DNA of 64,000 bases from Clostridiales bacterium (GTDB lineage Bacteria; Bacillota; Clostridia; Oscillospirales; Oscillospiraceae). Shown in pieces: positions 51,598-59,672 of this stretch; positions within the stretch are counted from its first letter, which is position 1, and each line of letters opens with the position of its first letter. The notes under the pieces were generated by a model, which saw only the letters and a program-made list of their open reading frames with translations, did not search any database and was not told the DNA's origin. The stretch spans positions 1 to 64,000 of the forward strand of contig JALFRA010000020.1 in assembly GCA_022785125.1 (NCBI GenBank). The letters run 5' to 3'. The position numbers and the translations under genes are program-made.

Positions 51598-52461
51598 TTA
51601 CCGATTCAAAACGCCTTCCACCACACGCCAGATGCCCTGGGTGTCCTGGCTGGACTGCACGTTGGAGAAGCCCTGCTCAATCAGCAGCCGCTCCACATCC
51701 GGAGCCTGTCCAATCCCCACCTCAAAAAGGAGGGAGCCGCCCAGCCGCAAAGCGGGGCCCCACTGGGCAGTCACCGCCCGGTAGAAATCCAGGCCGTCGT
51801 CGCCCCCGTCCAGCGCGGTACGAGGCTCAAAATCCCGGACGCACCGGTCCAGTCCGGCAATATCTCCGGTGGGGATATAGGGGGGATTGCAGGCGATCAC
51901 ATCAAAATCCCACAGCGCACCATCAGGAGGCTGGAGAGCGTCTGCCTGGAAGCAGGTCACCCGGGCGTTCAGATCACACCGGCGGATGTTCTGCTTACAG
52001 GTTTTCAGTGCCCCCTCACTGAGGTCGGCCAGCACCACCCGGCAGTCGGGCACATTGGAGGCCACCGCCAGACCCACACAGCCGCTGCCGGCGCACAGAT
52101 CCAGCACCCTTGCCCCCTCCCCTGCCGCCCGGGCCAGCAGAATGGCCCGCTCGGCCAGCAGCTCGGTATCCATACGGGGGATGAGCACATCCCGGTTGAC
52201 GGTAAGGGACAGTCCGTAAAATTCCCACTCTCCAATGATGTAGGCCACCGGCTCCCCGGACAGCCGCCGCTCCACCAGTTCCTTCAGCTTCTCCTCCACC
52301 GCGTCGGAAGCGTAGAGGGCCATGTCCCGGTAATACTGTTCCCGGCTCTTTCCGGCGGCGGCGCACACCAGCTCCCGGGCCTCCAGCTGGGCGCCTTCCA
52401 CCCCTGCTTCCCGCAGGCGGCGGCGCGCGTCCAGATAGAGGTTGTTGTAGGTGGTTGCCAT
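51598..52461 (-). CDS. prmC: Peptide chain release factor N5-glutamine methyltransferase PrmC
   Basis: A 287-residue enzyme methylating the GGQ glutamine of release factors. The N-terminal helical domain (1-85) is followed by the SAM fold, with motif I VLDLCAGSGCVGLAVA and the catalytic NPPYIPTGD (NPPY). The PRMDTELLAE helix is family specific. The start at 52461 gives MATTYNNLYLDARRR; GGAG is about 10 nt upstream. Confidence 0.94.
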   Translation of the reverse strand: MATTYNNLYLDARRRLREAGVEGAQLEARELVCAAAGKSREQYYRDMALYASDAVEEKLKELVERRLSGEPVAYIIGEWEFYGLSLTVNRDVLIPRMDTELLAERAILLARAAGEGARVLDLCAGSGCVGLAVASNVPDCRVVLADLSEGALKTCKQNIRRCDLNARVTCFQADALQPPDGALWDFDVIACNPPYIPTGDIAGLDRCVRDFEPRTALDGGDDGLDFYRAVTAQWGPALRLGGSLLFEVGIGQAPDVERLLIEQGFSNVQSSQDTQGIWRVVEGVLNR

Positions 52462-52517
52462 GCTGTAACCACTCCTCGTCTCTCTTGTTCTCTCTCTCAA
52501 AACACCGTTATTGGGTG

Positions 52518-53504
52518 TTACCACCGATCTTTGCCCTGCTCCTGAGGCAGCACCAGAGTAAAAGCCCGGATACCCACCTCGATCATGGAGTCGTCCGGCT
52601 CAAAGGTGGTCCAGTTCTGGAGCCACATACCAGGGGCGGACATAAAGCGGGTAAACCAGTTGTCATGCCGGCCTACCATGCGGTTAAATTCATAGGTCAG
52701 GCTGACGATCACCGGCAGCATCAGCAGATGCAGGCCCATCCGCAGGAAGGTGTTGGTCACCTCCACAAAGGAAAACACCACGCTGGACAGCAGGATGCTC
52801 ACCACGATCACCACGAAGAGGAAGCTGGTGCCGCAGCGGGGATGGTGCCGGGGCTGCTTACGAACATTTTCCACCGTCAGAGGCAGGCCGTGTTCATAGC
52901 AGAAGATGGTCTTGTGTTCTGCTCCGTGGTACTGGAATACCCGGCGGATATCCTTCATATGGGCGCACAAAATCAGGTAGCCCACAAAAATCACGATGCG
53001 GACCACACCCTCCAGCAGGTTGCGCAGCCACATGGCCAGGGGGGTAAAATGCCCCAGCAGGCCTACCAGAGCGGTGGGCAGCAGGATAAAAAGCCCCACC
53101 GAGAAACAGATCCCCAGCACCACCGCCAGCGTCACCAGAGCGGAGGCCGCCTTTTCGCTGCCCAGATGCTTGTCCAGCCACCGCTCAAATTTAGAGGGTT
53201 CCTCCGGCTCCTCGTCCTCGGGCATAAAAGACGCAGAGTACATCAGAGCCTTGACGCCGTTGGCCATGGAGGAACAGAAATTAAAGACGCCCCGGATAAA
53301 GGGCACTCCCAGTATGGGGTGCTTGTCCTTGATAAGCACCCGCTCCTCCACCTGTTCGGCCAGCTCCCCGTCCGGCTTGCGGACCACCACAGCCTTTTTC
53401 TCCGGCCCCAGCATCATGATGCCTTCGATAAGGGCCTGACCGCCGATCATGGTCTTGTATGGCGTGTCGCAGGCGCGTTTCGTCTGTTTTGACATTCGTT
53501 CCAT
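52518..53504 (-). CDS. DUF1385 (YqhQ-like) membrane protein
   Basis: About 328 residues. The opening IGGQALIEGIMMLGP and the central YHGAEHKTIFCYEHG with RCGTSFLFVV are invariant DUF1385 blocks suggestive of a metal site. Four or five helices are present (near 120-150, 165-185, 225-250, 260-280). DUF1385 genes commonly precede prmC-prfA in Firmicutes; no biochemical role is established. The start is uncertain: ATG 53504 has AAGGAG only 3 nt away, ATG 53495 is 12 nt away, and ATG 53528 lacks a site. Confidence 0.85.
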   Translation of the reverse strand: MERMSKQTKRACDTPYKTMIGGQALIEGIMMLGPEKKAVVVRKPDGELAEQVEERVLIKDKHPILGVPFIRGVFNFCSSMANGVKALMYSASFMPEDEEPEEPSKFERWLDKHLGSEKAASALVTLAVVLGICFSVGLFILLPTALVGLLGHFTPLAMWLRNLLEGVVRIVIFVGYLILCAHMKDIRRVFQYHGAEHKTIFCYEHGLPLTVENVRKQPRHHPRCGTSFLFVVIVVSILLSSVVFSFVEVTNTFLRMGLHLLMLPVIVSLTYEFNRMVGRHDNWFTRFMSAPGMWLQNWTTFEPDDSMIEVGIRAFTLVLPQEQGKDRW

Positions 53505-53537
53505 GTTCTCCTTGCTGTTTGGATTCATATCTAATAT

Positions 53538-53566
53538 ATTGTATCAGACCCGCACCCCGATTGCAA
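53538..53566 (-). promoter_or_regulatory. Promoter of the DUF1385-prmC-recA operon
   Basis: On the minus strand TTGCAA (53561-53566) and TACAAT (53538-53543) have exactly 17 nt between them. The -35 box is the loop of the hairpin listed next. Confidence 0.65.
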
Positions 53567-53586
53567 GGGGTGCGGGCCTCTTTTTT
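53549..53586. terminator. Hairpin between sensor kinase gene and DUF1385 gene
   Basis: CCCGCACCCC pairs with GGGGTGCGGG (10 bp). TTTTTT follows on the plus strand, but the minus-strand side, where the kinase transcript arrives, has a poor T-tract. It overlaps the DUF1385 promoter. Confidence 0.55.
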
Positions 53587-53617
53587 AAAACAAATGTTCG
53601 ATTGCCCTATTATTTCC

Positions 53618-55036
53618 TCACTGAGGCTGGATGGGCAGACGGACGGTGACGATACAGCCGCCCCCCTCGGCGTTGCCGATCTCCAGCACTCCCTCATGGC
53701 GGCTGACGATCTCGTCGCAGACAGCCAGGCCGATGCCGGAGCCTCTGGCCTTGGAGGAGCCTTTGTAGAACTTATATTTGACGTGGGGCAGCTCCTCCTC
53801 CGGGATGCCGGGGCCATAGTCCCGGATGGTAATGACCACCATATCCGCCTCCCGGCAGATGGCGGTATCAATGCGCTTGCCGGAACCGCCGTGCTTGGCG
53901 GCGTTGTCCAGCAGGTTGCAAAACACCTGCCGCAGCCGCTCCGGGTCGCCCTCAATGGGCGGGAACTCCTCATCGCAGTCGAAGTGGTTGAGCTCGATGC
54001 CCTCCCGGCGGAAGAACTCCCGGTAGGTATACACCGCATCCTCCAGCTCCGCCTTGATGTCCATGGGCTCCACCGACAGGGTAAACCGGCCGTCCTGAAT
54101 GCGGGAGAACTCCAGCAGCTCCTCCACCATATTGGTAAGCCGCCGGGCCTCTGAGACGATGATGCCCATGCCCTTCTTCACATCCGCGCCGTCCCGCACC
54201 TCTCCATGCATGATGGTTTCCGCCCAGCCGTTGATAGCGGTGAGAGGGGTACGCAGTTCGTGGGATACCGAGGAGATAAATTCGTTCTTCATCTTCTCGC
54301 TCTGGTTGATCTTCAGGGACATATCATTGATGGCGTCGGTCAGATCGCCGATCTCGTCGTCAAAGCGTTTTTCGATCTGCACGCCGTAGGACCCGGCGGC
54401 AATGCGCTTTGCCGTCTCCGTGATCCCCGCCACCGGCTCCACGATGGAACGAACAAAGTACAGGTTGGAAAAATAAACGATGGCCAGGATCACCATGCCG
54501 ATGCCCAGGGAGATGGCCACCACGATGATGATCTGCCAGTCCACATTGCGCAGGGAGGTAACATAGCGCATAGCTCCCACCACTTCCCCGTTGATAATGA
54601 GGGGGCTGGTGGCCGCCATGATATGCTCCCCGGTGCTGGGATCAGAGCCGGTCCACACCTCGGTCTTGCCCTGGCTCAGCGCCTTGGAGATGTCGGGGGT
54701 GCCCGGAGAACGGAAGGCGGTCAGGTCGGAACTGGAGTAACGGATCTGGCCGCCGGCGTCCAGAAACTCCACCTCCAGCCGGTCGCTGGACTGGTCCCCG
54801 CCCACCAGGGTACGGGCATACTCATAGTAGGAGTCGCCGCTGGTACGGTAGTAGTTGAAGCTGCGCACCGCGCTTTCCGCCTTCTGGGACAGGGATTCGC
54901 TGAGGGTGGAGTAGTAATAACTGCCCATGGCCGCGGAAAAGGCGGTCACCGCCAGCAGCACGATAAAGAGCACCACGCTGATGGAGTTGACCATCCACCG
55001 CTTCCGAATGCCGCGGATGCCTTTGATTTTCTTCAT
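53618..55036 (-). CDS. Sensor histidine kinase
   Basis: A 472-residue membrane kinase. TM1 lies near 16-38, an extracytoplasmic sensor domain near 40-165, TM2 near 167-195, HAMP near 196-246, then HisKA with phospho-accepting His259 in SSVSHELRTPL, and HATPase with N box VFCNLLDNAAKHG, G1 DYGPGIPEEE and G2 GSGIGLAVCDEI. It should phosphorylate the OmpR-type regulator encoded upstream. The ATG at 55036 is used; GTG at 55054 is an alternative, and no strong ribosome site precedes either. It is separated from the regulator gene by 463 bp of repeats. Confidence 0.9.
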   Translation of the reverse strand: MKKIKGIRGIRKRWMVNSISVVLFIVLLAVTAFSAAMGSYYYSTLSESLSQKAESAVRSFNYYRTSGDSYYEYARTLVGGDQSSDRLEVEFLDAGGQIRYSSSDLTAFRSPGTPDISKALSQGKTEVWTGSDPSTGEHIMAATSPLIINGEVVGAMRYVTSLRNVDWQIIIVVAISLGIGMVILAIVYFSNLYFVRSIVEPVAGITETAKRIAAGSYGVQIEKRFDDEIGDLTDAINDMSLKINQSEKMKNEFISSVSHELRTPLTAINGWAETIMHGEVRDGADVKKGMGIIVSEARRLTNMVEELLEFSRIQDGRFTLSVEPMDIKAELEDAVYTYREFFRREGIELNHFDCDEEFPPIEGDPERLRQVFCNLLDNAAKHGGSGKRIDTAICREADMVVITIRDYGPGIPEEELPHVKYKFYKGSSKARGSGIGLAVCDEIVSRHEGVLEIGNAEGGGCIVTVRLPIQPQ

Positions 55037-55113
55037 AGGTCGATGTTTCACCACCTGGGTTTGATAAAAGATAGCGCGTCACAGGGCCGGGCGGCCGCCG
55101 TCAGAACCCCCGT

Positions 55114-55133
55114 TTGTAGCCGTACCCCCATAC
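55114..55133 (-). repeat. Partial copy A of the response-regulator 3' end
   Basis: TTGTAGCCGTACCCCCATAC, 20 bp identical to the end of the regulator gene (codons for VWGYGYK on the minus strand). It diverges on the side away from the kinase gene. Confidence 0.8.
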
Positions 55134-55160
55134 GTCGTCGGCACAAAGTCCGCTCTCTTC

Positions 55161-55274
55161 GGGACAGCCTGAAGGCTATCCCTCATCCGCTCCCTTGCGC
55201 CTCCTCTCCCAAAGAGACCCGCTTCGCTGGGCTCTCTTTGGGTATGATGTGGGACTGGCACTGCTACATAGCAG
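55161..55274. repeat. Palindrome array 2
   Basis: Successive dyads: an imperfect one at 55161-55183, a perfect 10-bp stem CCCAAAGAGA/TCTCTTTGGG at 55208-55242 with an inner CCC...GGG, and CTGCTA/TAGCAG at 55261-55274. It lies between regulator-tail copies A and B. Confidence 0.65.
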
Positions 55275-55286
55275 CGGGTTTAAAAG

Positions 55287-55346
55287 CCCCACTTGTAGCC
55301 GTACCCCCATACCGTTGTTATAAAAGAAGGATTGGTCGGGTCGTCC
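55287..55346 (-). repeat. 60-bp duplicate (copy B) of the response-regulator 3' end
   Basis: This segment is identical over 60 bp to 55507-55566. It still encodes the last 20 residues or so of the regulator on the minus strand (DDPTNPSFITTV, then WGYGYKWGF) and is followed by a TAA stop. It is a non-functional gene tail. Confidence 0.9.
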
Positions 55347-55347
55347 G

Positions 55348-55475
55348 CCCCGCAAAACAGGTTTTGCGGGGGTCCCATTTTATATCTGCGCGGCGGAAAT
55401 GAATTCCGCCTGCGCCAAGGTTTTGGCTACGCCAAAACGCTTGTACGGCTCAAGCGCCGCCCCGCCAAAGGCGGG
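55348..55475. repeat. Palindrome array 1
   Basis: Four close-packed dyads: CCCCGCAAAAC/GTTTTGCGGGG (55348-55371), GGCGGAA/TTCCGCC (55392-55410, with GCGC arms outside), GTTTTGGC-TAC-GCCAAAAC (55420-55438) and CCCGCC-AAA-GGCGGG (55461-55475). It is flanked by the two 60-bp regulator-tail copies. Confidence 0.75.
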
Positions 55476-55499
55476 TATCGAGGACGACTTCGGGCTGGG

Positions 55500-56186
55500 T
55501 CAGAATCCCCACTTGTAGCCGTACCCCCATACCGTTGTTATAAAAGAAGGATTGGTCGGGTCGTCCTCGATTTTGATCCGCAGGCGGCGGATATTCACGT
55601 CCACGATCTTCAGTTCTCCGAAGTAATCCCGGCCCCACACCGAGTCCAAAATTTCCTCCCGGGACAGAGCCTTCCCCGGATTGTCCATAAACAGCTTCAT
55701 GATGGAATACTCCACCTGGGTCAGCTTGACCCGCTGGCCGTTCTTTTCCAGGGTGCGGTTGCGGGTGTTCAGCAGGAATGGCGGCTGACTAATCTCACCG
55801 GTATCCACCGCCTCGGCCCCGCCGGTGCGGCGGTACAGAGCGTCAATGCGGGCGGTAAGCTCCGCCGGGGAAAAGGGCTTGGTCACATAGTCGTCGGCGC
55901 CGGTCATCAGCCCGGTAACTTTATCCATTTCCTGGGTGCGTGCGGTAAGCATGATAATGCCGATGTTATTGTCCCCCGCCCGGATACGGCGGCATACCTC
56001 AAAGCCGTCCATGTCCGGCAGCATGATATCCAGCAGCGCCACCTTGATATCCGGGTTGCGCTTAAGCTGGGCCAGAGCCTCCTCACCGGTCTCGGCCTCA
56101 ATGGCCTCATAGCCTGCCCGCTTCAGGTTGATCACCACAAAGCTGCGGATGTTGGACTCGTCTTCCAGCACGAGTACCTTTTTCAT
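55500..56186 (-). CDS. OmpR/PhoB-family response regulator
   Basis: A 228-residue regulator. The receiver domain (1-120) has Asp53 in LLDIMLPDMDG, the acidic pair in VLEDES, Thr in IIMLTART and Lys in VTKPFSPAEL. The C-terminal winged helix (130-228) ends with IKIEDDPTNPSF and the TTVWGYGYKWGF wing. It pairs with the kinase downstream. Its last 60 bp recur at 55287-55346 and in part at 55114-55133. Confidence 0.94.
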   Translation of the reverse strand: MKKVLVLEDESNIRSFVVINLKRAGYEAIEAETGEEALAQLKRNPDIKVALLDIMLPDMDGFEVCRRIRAGDNNIGIIMLTARTQEMDKVTGLMTGADDYVTKPFSPAELTARIDALYRRTGGAEAVDTGEISQPPFLLNTRNRTLEKNGQRVKLTQVEYSIMKLFMDNPGKALSREEILDSVWGRDYFGELKIVDVNIRRLRIKIEDDPTNPSFITTVWGYGYKWGF

Positions 56187-56215
56187 CCCATTCCCTCCTT
56201 ATATTTCCGTCCATG

Positions 56216-57607
56216 TCAGGACCAGTCGTTGGTAATCAGTGCAAAGTGCGCCTTTACGCCGCTCTCATCCAGTCCGCAGTCCCAACTGTTCTGGATAAAG
56301 CGGGCAGCGTAAATGGTATCCCGGTCGTCATCCCCTGCCAGCAACCGGAACCGCCCCGACATATTGGCCCGCATATAGCGGTTGTCGCCCCGCAGGGTGT
56401 AGATTACCAGGAAGGGCGCCGGGTCCACACCGGCATCCCCCTCCCAGTAGGAGAAGATGACCGCCCGCTCTCCTCCGCCTGCCACGTCGCTGCGGGACAG
56501 CGTGATCTTGCCGTCCCAGCTGTCCGGCAGAATAAAATACCAGCCGTCCTGGTCATTATAGTAGGTGGAAAAGACCGGATGGGAGTTGCCGTTGATGTCG
56601 TACTGCCGCCAGCGGATGGCCCAGAAATTCACGGCAATACTGGTGCTGCTGGGATCGGGCAGGGCGTAGGGGTCGGGCAGCTCCATAATACCGTCATTAT
56701 TGATGTCCTTGGCGGTCACTGCTGTATACCACCGGATGGTGTTGTCGCTCTCGCCGGTAGCCGGGTCCAGGGTAATGTTCTGGATACGGCCGTTTTTCCA
56801 GGCAAAAATATCGGTGATCTGCCCGGTCTGGCTGTAGGCGGTGCTGGAATTGTAATCGGTCTCGCTGCCGCTGCGCCCGTAGGCAGAGCTGACAAAGACA
56901 GCCGGGATATTGTCCTGTAAATAGCCGGTTTTCACCCCGCCCTCCGGCAGGCCGGTCACATTGCGGGACAACGGCGCGGAAGAATCCAGCCCCAGGATAC
57001 CATTTCGGTAGTTGTACAGCTCCACCCGGTTGCTCTCCTCAGTGGCGCCGGTCTGGACCACCACGATCTCGTTTTGGCCGTCCTGATCCATGTCACAGAT
57101 CTGGAAGTTGGTATAATTGGTGCGCATCAGTTCCAGTACCTGACCGTTGTGAATGGAATAGGCAGCCAGAGAATGGTTTTGATCGCTCATCATCTGCCAG
57201 CTGACGATGATCTCCTTGCTGGGACTGTCATCCAGATTCACATAGGAGACATAGTTGATGGCCGAGCCTTCTCCTTCGATGATGGCCGCCACCTCATAGT
57301 CGTCTCCGGTCTGGCGGTAGATGTAGATTTTCAAGGGCCGCTCTGACGAACTGACCCGGAAGAAAGCGATGGCCTCCTGCACGCCGTCGCCGTCCAGATC
57401 CTGAAGCTGCACTTTCTGGGTCAGTTCTCCGGTGAGGGGGGCGGCATACTCGCCGCCGGCGTTGAGGACCTCATTGATTTTGTTATCCAGTTTCAGATAG
57501 TCGTCCGGCGCTCGCGGCGGGGCGTAAAGGTCGTCCACCGATTGGGAAAAGCAGCCTGTCAGCAGCATCAACAGCCCTGCCGCCAGAATCAGTCTGAGTT
57601 TTTTCAT
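56216..57607 (-). CDS. Lipoprotein with FG-GAP/VCBS-like calcium motifs
   Basis: A 463-residue exported lipoprotein. A lipoprotein signal peptide has the lipobox LLTGC with Cys19. Repeated Asp-rich loops (DLDGDGVQE, DMDQDGQNE and DINNDGIME) resemble FG-GAP or EF-like calcium turns of a beta-propeller. It begins the operon lipoprotein-regulator-kinase with 29 bp to the regulator, so it may be the sensory partner of the kinase or its main target. The start at 57607 is preceded by GGAGGG about 11 nt upstream. Confidence 0.82.
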   Translation of the reverse strand: MKKLRLILAAGLLMLLTGCFSQSVDDLYAPPRAPDDYLKLDNKINEVLNAGGEYAAPLTGELTQKVQLQDLDGDGVQEAIAFFRVSSSERPLKIYIYRQTGDDYEVAAIIEGEGSAINYVSYVNLDDSPSKEIIVSWQMMSDQNHSLAAYSIHNGQVLELMRTNYTNFQICDMDQDGQNEIVVVQTGATEESNRVELYNYRNGILGLDSSAPLSRNVTGLPEGGVKTGYLQDNIPAVFVSSAYGRSGSETDYNSSTAYSQTGQITDIFAWKNGRIQNITLDPATGESDNTIRWYTAVTAKDINNDGIMELPDPYALPDPSSTSIAVNFWAIRWRQYDINGNSHPVFSTYYNDQDGWYFILPDSWDGKITLSRSDVAGGGERAVIFSYWEGDAGVDPAPFLVIYTLRGDNRYMRANMSGRFRLLAGDDDRDTIYAARFIQNSWDCGLDESGVKAHFALITNDWS

Positions 57608-57706
57608 GGATTTTCTGCCCTCCGTGGGAATTTTCGATATTGTTATCATAACACATCTTCCGATGAAATGGTATGGCGTTTTCTGAATTTATTCTGAGGA
57701 CAGGGC

Positions 57707-57735
57707 TTGCCATCTGTCCACAATTCGTGTATAAT
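57707..57735 (+). promoter_or_regulatory. Promoter of tRNA-Leu(CAA)
   Basis: TTGCCA (57707-57712) and the consensus TATAAT (57730-57735) have a 17-nt spacer, 23 bp before the tRNA. Confidence 0.82.
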
Positions 57736-57758
57736 ACCATCCAGACCGCATATTGGAC

Positions 57759-57844
57759 GCCGGTGTGATGGAATGGTAGACGTGACGGATTCAAAATCCG
57801 TTGGTGGCAACACCGTGTGGGTTCGAGTCCCACCACCGGCACCA
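57759..57844 (+). tRNA. tRNA-Leu (anticodon CAA)
   Basis: A class II tRNA. The acceptor GCCGGTG pairs with CACCGGC, the anticodon stem ACGGA/TCCGT holds TTCAAAA with anticodon CAA, the variable arm is TGGTGGCAACACCG-like, the T-arm has GTTCGAGTC, and CCA is encoded (57842-57844). Its 3' end is followed directly by integrative-element DNA. Confidence 0.95.
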
Positions 57845-58188
57845 ACTAAGGTTGCTGAAAAAGATGCAACCCCTGAAACCCTTGCTGCGGCAAGGGTTTC
57901 AGCCGTTTCAGAGGGAAAAATCGAGCACCAGCCGAGATGGAGATGCAAAAGGCCATTTTCGTGATGTGGGGTGATTCGAACCTCTGAGCAAAGAAAAAAC
58001 AGCGAGAGAAGCCCCCGCTGGCAGTTCCAATCGAACGGCCAACGGGGGCTTCTCTCTTTGTATTGCGCGGCTGTTTCAGTTGGTGGTATTGCTTGCTTTG
58101 TCCTTGGTTCCTTGGTGGTCTTGGTAATAGCTTTCTGACATGGTTTTGGATATACTTGCGTTGCAAAACGAGGAAAGGAGAGCAGACC
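57845..58188 (+). other. Noncoding left end of the element
   Basis: 344 bp without a supported gene. It holds a 13-bp perfect hairpin CTGAAACCCTTGC/GCAAGGGTTTCAG (57873-57902), a T-loop-like GATTCGAAC at about 57972, and a 14-bp stem (58004-58017 with 58043-58056) that has a T-rich tail on the minus strand and may act as a terminator. Integrase or excision-protein binding arms could lie here. Confidence 0.5.
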
Positions 58189-58602
58189 ATGGCAGACAAG
58201 AAAAACCTATGCGCTCAAATCGACATCACCCTGCACAACCGGGTAACAGAAGAAAAAGACCGCCTGGAGATGACCACCAGCCAGTACATCGCAGCATTGC
58301 TCACTGAATACTACAAGATGAAGGATGAGAATGGAGGAATCAACATGACAGGCAGCAGAACGATGGCATTCCAGATCCCCGAGGGACTCTTCCAGCGCAT
58401 CAAGACCCACCTGGCCAAAGAAACGGCTCGGACCGGCGTAAAGCTCACCCAGCGGGACTTCGTCCTGGGCCTGATCGAGCAGGCGCTGGCGGAAACCGAA
58501 GCCAGCCTGGCCCCGGAGGACAGTGGAGCCGCCGGTACCACCCCAGATGCCAGCAAGGCCAGTGCGGAGGCGGAGAGAGACACAGTGGACATCGAACAAT
58601 AA
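58189..58602 (+). CDS. Small element protein, possibly ribbon-helix-helix
   Basis: A 137-residue soluble protein in two similar halves: LCAQIDITLHNRVTEEKDRL with TTSQYIAALLTEYYKM, and MAFQIPEGLFQRIKTHLAKE with TQRDFVLGLIEQAL. Each has a strand followed by two helices, as in RHH folds, and then an acidic Ala/Glu-rich tail. I recognise it only as a type common at one end of clostridial conjugative elements; DNA binding is plausible but unproven. AGGAAAGGAG is 8 nt upstream of the ATG, and a strong terminator follows. Confidence 0.72.
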   Translation: MADKKNLCAQIDITLHNRVTEEKDRLEMTTSQYIAALLTEYYKMKDENGGINMTGSRTMAFQIPEGLFQRIKTHLAKETARTGVKLTQRDFVLGLIEQALAETEASLAPEDSGAAGTTPDASKASAEAERDTVDIEQ

Positions 58603-58620
58603 CACAAGGAGTCAAAGCAA

Positions 58621-58669
58621 GGGGCCGGAGGGCACATCTCAAGCGGATGTGTCCTCCGGCCCCTTTTTT
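58621..58669 (+). terminator. Terminator after RHH-like gene
   Basis: An 18-bp stem, GGGGCCGGAGGGCACATC pairing with GATGTGTCCTCCGGCCCC with one mismatch, is followed by TTTTTT. The next gene has its ribosome site 12 bp later, so it may be attenuated or read through. Confidence 0.88.
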
Positions 58670-58691
58670 GTTTTCTCGAGAAGGAGGTGAC

Positions 58692-59672
58692 ATGATGCAA
58701 ACAGCAGAAAGGACTCGTTTTACAGAGGCTGAAATGGCCACTGTCCGAGACACAGACCTTCCGGATCTGTTGATCTCCCTGGGCTACCAGGTGAAGCGGA
58801 TCGGCAGGTACTACACCACGCAGGAGATGGACAGCATCCGAATCAAGGACAGACGTACCTGGTTCCGCTACTCAGAGGGCATCGGCGGAGACGCCATCAC
58901 ATTCCTCCAGCGGTTCTGCAACAAAAGTTTCCCGGAGGCGGTGGAATACCTGCTGACCTGGCATGGCCGCGCCCGTGACTCTCCCCCGGTGAGCACTTCG
59001 CGGCAGGCCAAGGAAAAGGAGAAAAAAGTTCCCTTTACCCTCCCACCTGCCAACGTGGATCACCGCAGGGTGTTTGCCTATCTCCGCAAGCGTGGGATCG
59101 CACCCCAAGTGATCCGGGGCTTTGTGGAGGCTGGATTGCTGTACGAGGACGCCCAGCATCACAACTGTGTCTTTGTTGGCCGGGACCAATCAGGAGCGCC
59201 GGTATTTGCCAACCAACGAGGAACCTATGATCGGAACGGCAGCAGCTTTAAGGGGGATGTCCCAGGCAGCAATAAGGACATCGCATTTCGACTTCACTGC
59301 AGCAAGAAGCATGATGCAGTTCTTGTCTTTGAGGCCCCAATCGACCTGATGAGCTTCTGCACCCTGCACCGGAAAGTGACCTCCAACGCGGTGGCGCTGT
59401 GTGGGCTGTACGAAGGAGGACTGCGGACCTATCTGCGAGACAACCCACACATACGCCGGATTATTCTGTGCCTGGATAACGATGAACATGGTCGGCAGGC
59501 AACCCAAAAGCTCCGAGAAATGTTCTGCGTACACAGGAACTCTGGTTCTACAATGCGCCGGTGGGCGGCGTGGAGATTACCAAAGTCAATGAGGTTGATC
59601 AGGCAGAGACCATCCCTGGAGTCACGTTTGAGATCCGCCGCGTCAGCGACGACGCTCTGGTGGACACCGTGA
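58692..59672 (+). pseudogene. DUF3991/toprim domain protein, truncated at its 3' end
   Basis: The first 278 or so codons match the DUF3991-toprim proteins of conjugative elements: WFRYSEGIGGDAITFLQ in the degenerate zinc-finger-like N-terminus, and a toprim core with VLVFEAPIDLMSF and IILCLDNDEHGRQA (acidic DxD-type pair). After KLREMF (about 59524) homology stops and the frame runs about 49 out-of-phase codons through an adhesin gene to a stop at 59672. AAGGAGGTGA precedes ATGATG, with either ATG (58692 or 58695) possible. The primase-like function is probably impaired. Confidence 0.8.

Noticed and set aside
57960-57990. GATTCGAACCTCTG considered as a second tRNA (T-loop on the minus strand)
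   Set aside because: No matching acceptor or anticodon stems can be drawn around it; it is only a T-loop-like motif in the element end.
58692-59672. Full-length chimeric toprim protein as a real gene
   Set aside because: The last 49 or so codons are an out-of-frame reading of adhesin sequence, so the product is treated as a truncation artefact of recombination.
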